Source: Nelumbo lutea (taxonomy: Eukaryota; Streptophyta; Magnoliopsida; Proteales; Nelumbonaceae). Taken from it: a DNA stretch of 64,000 bases. Shown here in pieces: positions 56,514 through 64,000 of this stretch. The DNA lies in assembly GCA_022828595.1 (NCBI GenBank), contig JAKGHH010000003.1, positions 57,897,759 to 57,961,758 of the forward strand, read 5' to 3'. Position numbers and translations under genes: made by a program. The notes under the pieces are model-generated. The model made no database searches, was not told the DNA's origin, and saw only the letters and a program-made list of their open reading frames with translations. Each line of letters begins with the position of its first letter. Within the stretch, counting starts at the first letter, position 1.

Positions 56514-57523
56514 TAGACCTGTTCATGGGCTGGGCCAGGCCGGGTTCAGGCCGGGCTTTGCCTCTTTATAAACAGAAAATTATTAGGCCCAAGCCCGGCC
56601 TATATAAAGCATGAAGCCTGACTTTGATAGGTATTTTATAACATATTAATTATATATTATATAATGTTTTATACATTTAATATATGTAATACTTTTTTTG
56701 CTATTAATTTTATTACTATATAATATATGATTGTATTATTAACAGTAACATATATATTATATTTCTGTTATATATTTAATATTATCCGATTGGGCTTATT
56801 TAAGAAAGCCCGATCCCGAGCTAGCAGGTGACGCAGCGTGGAAGCAATGAGAATCGGAGCTGGCTATGCAAGCACTGGGCGTTCGCTAGCACCTAGCGAA
56901 AAACACCGATTTCTCTATGAGAGAGAAAAATGTAGCGAAAATAGGAAGAAGAGAACTTGAAGAAATTCTGAAAATCTGAAGTATGAAATTCATTAATAAT
57001 TCTGGGAAATAGCAGTATTTATAATACATTGAGAAATTATAAAAGAACTAGGAAAAGAAATTAGATTTGATCTAAACATCTCAAACTTGTAGATAGGATC
57101 GAACTCTTCTTGACTTGATCTCCCCCGTCCGATCTCCCTTGATCTTATCCATGCATGAATCTTGGATTATCTAGAATTCTTGAATTCTTGATGAGTCTTG
57201 GATTCTTTGAATTTTTGATGAGTCTTGAATTCTTGATGAGTCTTGAATTCTTGAATTCTTGATGGATCTTGAATTCTTGAATTTTGATAATTCTTGAATT
57301 CTTGAATTATCTTGAGATAATCTTGAATTCTTGACTTATCTTGGATTCTTTGAGTTCTTTGGCTTATCTTGAATTCTTCCCATGAGTTGTCGCCCATATG
57401 ATGAGATGGGCCTCCCTGATGAGATGGGCCTCCATCAGCAGGCTTAAAATTTTATCTATGCCCGATTTAAGATGGGTTGGGCTGAGCTAGCCCGTTGGGT
57501 TACTCGACCCATGAACAGGTCTA
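56514..57523. mobile_element. GC-rich hAT-like element, copy 3, split by a solo LTR
   Basis: The ends TAGACCTGTTCATGGGC and GACCCATGAACAGGTCTA are inverted. A perfect 8-bp target duplication CTTTCTAA is at 56506-56513 and 57524-57531. The LINE reading continues on both sides. Removing the inner LTR (56829-57437) leaves about 400 bp of element. Confidence 0.87.
56829..57437 (-). mobile_element. 609-bp solo LTR, innermost of a three-level nest
   Basis: It runs from TGACGCAGCG to CCTCCATCA, i.e. TG...CA, with a perfect 5-bp target duplication GCAGG at 56824-56828 and 57438-57442. On the - strand it has a TATA-like TTATAAATACTGC at about 57022-57010, placing its sense on the - strand. A degenerate GAATTCTTGA(TGAGTCTTG) repeat fills about 57173-57345. 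No internal domain remains, so it is a solo LTR. Confidence 0.8.
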
Positions 57524-58604
57524 CTTTCTAATCACACCATCAAAGAAGATAATCAGACCCCAATATCTCAATCCAGGACCACTTGTGCTTATCCAAATTG
57601 ATAAAGAAGAAGAGTTATTGTTAGAAAATAAAAATCCATTTAGCAATCTCACCTAATAGCTTACGCACTTATGTTGAAGAGTTACTTGGCATGGTATCAA
57701 AGCCTGTTTAAAGCCTGTTTGACTAAATGGGTATGATATCAAGTGCTTGATTATTGCCACCCTTATTATAATTACTTAATTTTTAGCATAAGGTATATGA
57801 GTGGGCCTATGCTTGTGTACACTTTAATCCCAATATCTTTTTGCGTGAGAGGGTATGTGAGATAATAAAAATCTATTCAATGAATTCACCTAACAGCTTA
57901 AGCTTTTAATGAATTTAACAGCTTAACCTTTTAGGTTGAACCGTTCCTTAACAGTTACTATCTCGTGCCTCCGCCTCTATTTCAGCCACTTCATAAACCA
58001 ACCACAACTCACCACCCATCTAGGATCCGCCTCCCATCCTTCAAATATGACCTTATTGCATGCACGCCAAATGGACTAAAGAGTCATAGTAACCATTATC
58101 AATCTTCTTCTGTCATCCTCATCCTCTGTGCGCAACAGATGAAAGAATTTCCATAACCATGCAACTTCATCACTACAGCCATGAAGATTGTAAACCCAGT
58201 CATTGTTGAACCAAGCCATATTGCTCTAGTGAAATGACAACGCCAAAATATATGGTCAATGTCTTCAGCCTCCTCCTAATGCACCCAATAGTCCCATCCC
58301 TCAGTCATATCTTAGTTAACACCAGCCTATTAGGGAGCCAAACCAATACTCCTACGATGCTAACATCCTATATGTACTTTTGATAGTAAATTTACCCTTT
58401 TATCCCTATCTCCAGTGGTCAACTTGTAACAAATCAACATTACAACCATTGGAATCATGAATCAAGTACTGAACAAGATGATACGTTTGGTCGCTCAACT
58501 TCACCTCGAAATCTCCAAGAGAAACCAACTTTCAAAACCTCCTTACCTATGCAAATTCCTTTGTACATCCAAGAATCTGACTTAACAAATTACAATGACA
58601 TTTA

Positions 58605-58945
58605 GGGGTGTTCTTTTTTCAGATTTTGAGAGGGGAAAAAGTTGGTAAATGGGATTTTGGCTCCCATTGATCAAGAATCTCATTTTCTTTTTTCCAGATT
58701 TATGTGGGGACTAGGGAAAGTTTATTTTCCTGAGTATACCCATCTCCTAGGTGGGTAAATAACTTTCCCACCTAGGGGGAAAGTTGCCAACACTTGAATG
58801 GGACAAAAATGCCCTTTTTAAAAATAAATTTTTATGACTAAAATTGTCATTGTCTTATTTACATGAAAAATAAAAGAACACAGATAAATGCACTTACCCA
58901 AATAACTTACCTGAATAAATAACTTATCGAAAAGTGAACGGAACC
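58605..58945. mobile_element. 341-bp PIF/Harbinger-like MITE, intact copy
   Basis: The left end is GGGGTGTTCTTTTTTC. The reverse complement of the right end is GGTTCCGTTCACTTTTC. TTA flanks both ends (58602-58604 and 58946-58948). It is the uninterrupted relative of 24377-24969. Confidence 0.78.
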
Positions 58946-58986
58946 TTAAGGAAAATAGGAAAAAAAGTCTAATTAACAATACTTCC

Positions 58987-60342
58987 TGATGTGTAACCGT
59001 TTCTGGCCACGTATCAATTTTTTAGTGATGTATCAAATTTTTTGGCTAAGTACCTCGTCAGTGACGCATGCTCCCAAGTGGCCTGTGACTCAGAGGCTGA
59101 AGTGGAGCTCCCTAGTGGCGAGCTGTCTAGTGGCGAGCTACCTAGTGGCGAACTGCCTGTTGGTGAGCTCCCTGGTGGTGAACTGCCTTGATGAGCTGCT
59201 TGGTGGTGAGCTATCTGGTGGCAAACTGCCTAGGGGCGAGCTGCCTAGTGCCGAGCTGCCTAGTGCCGAGCTGTCTGGTGGTGAGCTGCCTAGTGGTGAG
59301 CTAGATTGACGAGCTTCCTTGCTCTTTAGAGACCTACAAGGAACCAAATGTCAGAGGACCCAGGGTGGCTAACCCGACAAGGTCGCTCCGATGCTTAAGT
59401 CAATACTCTCATAGTAGACTGCGAGTTAAAAATCACAAAGTATGAGAGTTAGAATATGCTTACTTGCCCTCCATGTCATTGGGGTTGGTGCCCTTATATA
59501 GGCATTGTTTGGCGTGGGCTTCACGCACCATATCCGAGATTTTTGCGAGCTTGTCTAAGTGGTTCGAGATTCTTGGAGTTAACCGCCATGCACACTGACC
59601 ACCCTCCGGATCGTTCGCCACATGGACCAACTTCCAAGGATTGTGGGAGAGTTAGGATATGAATGTCGAATTTGTCGGTGAGCACGTCTCGTAGGTCGGC
59701 AGGTCGGCGCCTGTGCCAGGCCGCTAGGTTGCGCTTGGGCCAGGCTGCTAGGTCGGCGCCTGGCCAGGCCGCTAGGTCGTGCCTGTGCTAGGTTGAAAGC
59801 TCGTGCCTATGCTAGGCTGCTAGCTCGTGCATGTGCCAGGCTGCCAGCTCGTGCATGTGCCAGGCTGCCAGCTCGTGCCTGTGCTAGACTGCCAGCTCGC
59901 GCCAGGGCCAGGCCACCAGCTCGCGCCAGGGCCAGGTCGCACCAGAGCCAGGCCGCCAGGTCGCACCTATGCCAGGCTTCCAGCTTGTGCCTGTGCTAGG
60001 CTGCCAGGACGCGCCAGGGCCATGCCGCCAAGTCGTGCCTTTGCCAAGCTGCCAACTCGTGCCTGTGCCAGGCTGCCAGCTCACGCTAAGGCCAGGCCGC
60101 CAGCTCGCGCTTGTGCAAGGCTGCCAACTCGTGCTTGTGCCAGGGCTAGGCCACCAGGCCGCATCTATGCCAGGCCACACTTGTGCCAGGCCACGCCTGT
60201 ACCAGGCCGTGCCTGGGCCTCTAGGTGGACACCACCAACTTGGCTAAGGCAAGTTGTTTCCAAAGTAGTTCCATGTGTCACCTATTTGTTCTTAGGTGCC
60301 ATGCGTCATAATATCATTGGAGGGCCAAATCTGCCCTCATCA
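58987..60342 (-). repeat. 3' LTR (in element orientation), 1356 bp, with two minisatellites
   Basis: It contains an array of (C/T)TAGTGGCGAGCTGCC-type 15-mers at about 59110-59310. A second array of about 24-30 bp units, CCAGGCTGCCAGCTCGTGCC, lies at about 59690-60230. Relative to the partner LTR it lacks a few bases near its start (TGATG then TGTAAC versus TGATGCCAAAGGATGTAAC). Long open frames across the arrays are by-products of the repeats. Confidence 0.88.
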
Positions 60343-61311
60343 TTTGCCCCCCACTCCCGAGCCGAAAGTAACTTGGCGAAGGGAGTAGATTTCTCCTTTT
60401 GGCTTAGAATGAGTAATTCGATGAGCTCATAAGCGTCGATTCAATTCCTTAGGACCTGAGAGTGACTTGCAGCCCACTCCTTGATTTTGTCCATGCCGAA
60501 GAGGCAACTAGGTTTTATGCAGTGAGGAGGTCTCCACTAGTTTGGTATTTTCTCCCTTAGGTCTCTAGGAATGACTCGTAGTCCACTCTCCTTGATCTTG
60601 CCCGTGCGGAAGAGGTGATTGGGTCTTATGTAGCATTGTAGTCCTTAGGCTTTGGGAGCGACTCGTAGTCCACTCTCCTTGATTTTGCCCATGCCGAAGA
60701 GCCGACTAGGTCTTATGTGACGAGGAAGTTTTTTATTAGTTCGTCAGCTCGCGCCTGGCTCAGGCCACCAGGTCGGCGCCCATGCCAGGTCGGAGCATGT
60801 GCCAGGCTACCAGGCCACCAGGCCACGCGTAGGCCACGCCAGGTCGCGCATAGGCCGCGCCAAGCCACCAGGTGGTTGCCTTAGAGCTATGATTGTGCTA
60901 CATCAGCCTCATAATGCCGGTCACCCACCCCTACAAGAAGCTACTAGGAGCTCGACCTTTGGGGGCAGCACTACTAACTTTAGGCCGCCAGCTCACACAG
61001 GAGCTTTGCAAGGTCGACTAGCAAGGGTGCCCATGCAGTCTGTTAACCGCCAACTCCTGTAGAAGCCACAAAGAGCTCATCTTTGTAGACGGGACCTCAC
61101 AAAGAGGACTGATGAGGTTTTATCTGGATTGAAAGTAAAGTTGGTAGAGTTGCTTAGTATGTTAGCTTCCTGCATAGTCTTTGAGTTCATAAAAAATGGA
61201 AAGTATAAAGCGAGAGCTTTTAGTTTCTAAGAAACGAGGACTTAGCTTTCTAGAAGAAGAGGACTTAGCTTTTTAGAGGAGAACTTAGCTTTTTGTAGTG
61301 TTTCCCACAGA
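60343..61311 (-). other. Interior of the non-autonomous LTR element, no protein genes
   Basis: Three tandem units of about 90 bp at roughly 60455-60720 share GACTCGTAGTCCACTCTCCT and GCCGAAGAG. A piece at about 60745-60870 repeats the GCCACCAGGTCGGCGCC minisatellite words of the LTRs. GAGGACTTAGCTTT is repeated near 61225-61300. No gag, protease, RT or integrase motif is present in any frame. Confidence 0.75.
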
Positions 61312-62518
61312 TGATGCCAAAGGATGTAACTGTTTCTAGTCATGTATCAATTTTTTTGTGATGTATCAAATTTTTTGGCTAAGTACCTCGTTAGTGACGC
61401 ATGCTCCCAAGTGGCCTGTGACTCAAAGGCTGAAGTGGAGCTCCCTAGTGGCGAGTTGTCTGGTGGCAAGCTACCTAGTGGCGAACTGCCTGGTGGTGAG
61501 CTCCTTGGTGGTGAACTGCCTTGATGAGCTGCTTGGTGGTGAGCTATCTGGTGGCAAACTGCCTAGTGGCGAGCTGCCTAGTGGCGAGTTGCTTGGTAGC
61601 GAGCTAGATTGACGAGCTTCCTTGCTCTTTAGAGACATGCAAGGAACCAAATGTCAGAGGACCCGGGTGGCTAACTCAACAAGGTCGCTCCGATGCTTAA
61701 GTCAGTACTCTCATAGTAGACTGCGAGCTAAAAATCACAAAGTATGAGAGCTAGAATATGCTTACTTGCCCTCCATGTCATTGGGGTTGGTGCCCTTATA
61801 TTGGCATTGTTTGACGTGGGCTTCACGCACTATATCCGAGATTTCTATTAGGTCATCTAAGTGGTTTGAGATTCTTGGAGATAACCGTCATGCACGTTGA
61901 CCACCCTCTGGATTGTTCGACATGTGGGCCAACTTCCAAGGATAATGGGAGAGTTAGGATATGCATGCTGAATTTGTCGGTGAGCATGTGTTGCAGGTTG
62001 CTAGGTTGGTGCCTATGCCCGGCCGCCAGGTCGCACCTGGGCCAGGCTGCTAGGTTGGTGCCTGGGCCAAGCCACCAGGCTGCTAGCTCGTGCTTGTGCC
62101 AGGCTACTAGCTCGTTTATTTTCCAGGCTGCCAGCTCGTGCTTGTGCTAGGCTGCCAACTCGTGCCAGGGCCAGGCCGCCTCTTCGCGGCAGGGCTAGGT
62201 CGCACTAGGACCAGGCCGCCAGCTCGCGCCTGTGCCAGGTTGCCAGCTCATGCCTGTGCCAGGCTGCCAGCTCGCACCAGGGCCAGGCCGCCCAGTTGCG
62301 CCTGTGCCAGGCTACCAGCTCGTGCCTGTGCCAGGCTGCCAACTCGTGCCAGGGCCAAGCCACCAGGTTGCACCTGTGCCAGGTTGCCAGCTCGTGCCTA
62401 TGCCAAGCTGCGCCCGGGCTGCCAGGTGGGACACTATCAACTTGACTAAGACAAATTATTTCCAAAGCAGTTCCAGGTATCACCTAATTGTTATTAAGTG
62501 CCAAATCCACCCTCATCA
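61312..62518 (-). repeat. 5' LTR (in element orientation), 1207 bp
   Basis: Aligned with 58987-60342. The non-array parts differ mainly by C-to-T and G-to-A changes; the arrays differ in unit number, which explains the 149-bp size difference. The arrays lie at about 61440-61610 and 61990-62430. Confidence 0.88.
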
Positions 62519-62523
62519 CTTCC

Positions 62524-62778
62524 AATATAGCTTTGTAATCAATGCCAAATTTACTATTAAGTCTCTTAATCCCCAAACCACTTCGTAGTAAACAAGCTTG
62601 AGTCCTTGATAGTAATTAAGGATGCAACATCCTCTCTATTACCATATAAAAATAATGTATACATGATATTGTCAATAGACTACAAAACATTATTAGGTAA
62701 AATAAAATTCGATATCAGATATTGATGCTTTAATTGCACTCACTACTGAATTAATTAAAGTAAGGCAACTGGTTTGTG
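62524..62778. other. Spacer, nothing recognised
   Basis: AT-rich sequence between the LTR element and the exon-like segment. Confidence 0.4.
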
Positions 62779-62996
62779 AAAGTAATATTGACTTCTAACT
62801 TCCAACTTCCCAACCGTCAACAGATCCTTTTTGTGACGATGGAAAATGTTTTACACCTTCGACCTTTTTACAAATATGAAGGGCACCCAGATAATGTTCA
62901 TCCTCTTTCATCAATTCCACACCCATTTATGGTGAGAGCATCCGACAAAGTCTTGGAGATTCTTGCTAAAATAGATGGGAAGTTTATCGAAGTTCA
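62779..62996 (+). pseudogene. Exon-like coding segment cut by a CACTA-type end
   Basis: After an acceptor-like CCGTCAACAG (ending about 62822) the frame reads ILFVTMENVLHLRPFYKYEG, HPDNVHPLSSIPHPFMVRAS and DKVLEILAKIDGKFIEVHT. It then runs into CACTACCAAAAAAA at 62997. The composition is that of a real exon, but the protein family was not recognised. It may be a disrupted gene or a captured fragment. Confidence 0.35.
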
Positions 62997-63340
62997 CACT
63001 ACCAAAAAAAAAAAATGTAAACGTCACTAAAAGTGGGGAAAATGTTGCAAAAATGTTTTTGCGACGCTTGTTTCACTTTTGATGATGTTTTGCAAATGTC
63101 AGTCATAAAAGGAGGAATTCAGGACAATTCTAAGGCTTTTGGTGACATTTATTAAACGCCACTAAAGATAATTTTTTTGGCAATAGTTTCCTAAGGTCAC
63201 AAAAGAACCACTTTTGGTTGTGTCACAAGAAAACACCTTTCGCGACGTTTAAGAAATATCGTCAAAAACCCCTTTTAACTGTCTTTAAAAGTGAGTTACA
63301 AATGCCAACAAAGATAATGTTAACTTCAAAACTCGGGTTT
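62997..63340. mobile_element. One end of a CACTA-like (En/Spm) element
   Basis: CACTACCAAAAAAAAAAAA matches the usual CACTAC(A/C)A-rich terminus of plant CACTA elements. It is followed by subterminal repeats such as GCGACGCTTG, CGCCACTAAAGAT, GCGACGTTTAAGAAAT and CACTAAAAG in both orientations. The other end was not found in the window, so the element may continue past the right edge or be truncated. Confidence 0.55.
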
Positions 63341-63587
63341 TGTCAGCAGTCTACAACCACCAACATAGATTGATGTTGAAAAATCAACATCAATTGAAAA
63401 ATTATACTTTAAAAATTGAGATTCTACACTGATATATCACATGAAATGATAAAATACATTATTTTTAATATAAAAAGGATCCAATTGACAATCGTTTCGT
63501 GAAACATGAATACCAAGTAACATTTACAAAACAAAAAGTAAAAACAGATATTATAGTATATGGAGAAAGGGGTTTCAACTTTCAATC
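63341..63587. other. Spacer, nothing recognised
   Basis: AT-rich sequence, possibly still inside the CACTA-like element. It contains repeated AACATCAAT/ATTGATGTT words near 63370-63400. Confidence 0.3.
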
Positions 63588-63824
63588 CTATTTGTGACAA
63601 CACATATTAATTGAATCATAGTAGTTTTCCATAAGAGTAAAATCCTTTAAGTGCAACCGTGGTTGCTGCTTGGGTTTAACAACTTCATTATTTTCCATTA
63701 GATATCCAAAGCAAGCCAAATTAAAAGGTGTTTGTGTTCCAACCACTTTGGATGACCCATAATCAAAGCTCCCGAGACTTCTCTTTCTCAATTTCTCCAT
63801 TGATTCAAAAGTGATTCTCAACAA
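63588..63824 (-). CDS. Unidentified coding-like frame at the right edge
   Basis: The - strand frame reads SMEKLRKRSLGSFDYGSSK, then PFNLACFGYLMENNEVVK, KPKQQPRLHLKDFTLMENYY and ends NMCCHK-stop. Amino-acid usage looks coding. The segment CTTTGATTATGGGTCATCCAAA and its upstream part are duplicated imperfectly about 90 bases further (63845-63935), where the frame is not kept. The first available ATG in frame is at SMEKL; the upstream sequence lies at the window edge. No family was recognised, and it may be a fragment. Confidence 0.3.
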   Translation of the reverse strand: MLRITFESMEKLRKRSLGSFDYGSSKVVGTQTPFNLACFGYLMENNEVVKPKQQPRLHLKDFTLMENYYDSINMCCHK

Positions 63825-64000
63825 ACCATGGTTACTACTTGAGTTTTCAAACTAAAAGGTTTGGATGACCCATAAATAAAGCCTTTGAGCCTTCTTTTCT
63901 CAATGTATTACTTGATCTAGAGGTGATACTCAACCCATTCTCAATGCAAAAAAGTAAAAATGCCCAAAATTAATCAATTTTTTTTTTCATTTAAAGCATT

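Larger units (their letters stand above)
56220..58560 (-). pseudogene. LINE remnant (zf-RVT to RNase H), interrupted by a hAT element
   Basis: On the - strand, from 58560 downwards: GKFTIKSTYRML (about 58420), then EEAEDIDHIFWRCHFTRAIW (about 58270), the zf-RVT signature HIF..C...R.IW; then SIWRACNKVIFEGWEAD (about 58060), the usual IW.ARN...F linker. After the insertion at 56514-57523 the RNase H part follows: VVEAWNLCLVL and SMLGDSKVVIDLVK (about 56330-56430). Stops and shifts are present. The RT core is missing or unrecognisable. Confidence 0.75.
58987..62518 (-). mobile_element. Non-autonomous LTR retrotransposon with minisatellite LTRs
   Basis: Two direct LTRs (58987-60342 and 61312-62518) flank a 969-bp interior. 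The LTRs run TGATG...CATCA. A perfect 5-bp target duplication CTTCC lies at 58982-58986 and 62519-62523. On the - strand, the LTR at 61312-62518 is the 5' LTR. It ends TTTGGCATCA and is followed by TCTGTGGGAAAC, resembling the TGGCGCC-TCTGTGGGA primer region of plant Tat-like gypsy elements. A polypurine tract (reverse of TTTGCCCCCCACTCCCG at 60343-60359) precedes the 3' LTR. There are no gag or pol sequences. A TATA box (reverse of CCTTATATAGGC, about 59492) and GACTTAAGCATCGGAGCGAC mark the LTR promoter and R region. Confidence 0.9.

Noticed and set aside
57167..57397. QEFKTHQEFK-like repeat frame
   Set aside because: It is a translation of the GAATTCTTGA repeat inside the solo LTR.
59690..60230. 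Array with regular units that could look like CRISPR
   Set aside because: There are no unique spacers between constant repeats; units are contiguous variants in a plant nuclear LTR.
59793..60432. Long Ala/Arg/Cys-repeat open frames
   Set aside because: They are translations of the LTR minisatellite, open in several frames on both strands because the unit length suits it.

Overview
This is nuclear DNA from a flowering plant. The evidence is GT-AG introns of up to about 12 kb, plant-type gene families, Ty1/copia and gypsy-like LTR elements with tRNA-iMet-type primer sites, plant LINEs, and many small hAT and PIF/Harbinger-like MITEs. The long transposon-filled introns fit a woody dicot or magnoliid, but the species cannot be named from the sequence. 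No RNA genes, CRISPR arrays or organelle segments were found.

Three host genes are well supported. (1) A G3BP/NTF2-RRM RNA-binding protein lies on the + strand at 4167-22961: nine coding exons, 475 aa. Its second intron is about 12.4 kb and holds an almost complete Ty1/copia element, two LINE fragments and several MITEs. (2) A TPR-family protein lies on the - strand, CDS 37238 to 34690: three coding exons, 369 aa, plus a probable 5' UTR exon near 38.8 kb. (3) A C2-domain protein lies on the + strand at 52610-53551: one exon, 313 aa.

The rest is transposon sediment. 0.8-2.2 kb: a TTA-flanked element with a triplicated exon-like unit. 24.0-26.1 kb: a dead RTE-type LINE split by three later insertions. 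27.0-32.0 kb: a tandem LTR-like duplication followed by a decayed copia gag-pol. 39.5-40.7 kb: a candidate Pack-MULE. 41.0-45.4 kb: a Mutator-like element with inverted repeats of about 400 bp that encloses a broken GRF zinc-finger gene. 47-57 kb: three copies of a GC-rich hAT-like family, each with 8-bp target duplications; one sits inside a LINE and is itself split by a solo LTR. 59.0-62.5 kb: a non-autonomous LTR element with minisatellite-rich LTRs, no protein genes and a 5-bp target duplication. 63.0 kb onward: one end of a CACTA-like element.

The three host genes do not form a pathway. The TPR and C2 genes may be old neighbours, because their Arabidopsis relatives are, from memory, also adjacent. 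The strongest result is the reconstructed nesting order of the transposons, with boundaries fixed by target-site duplications read directly from the sequence.
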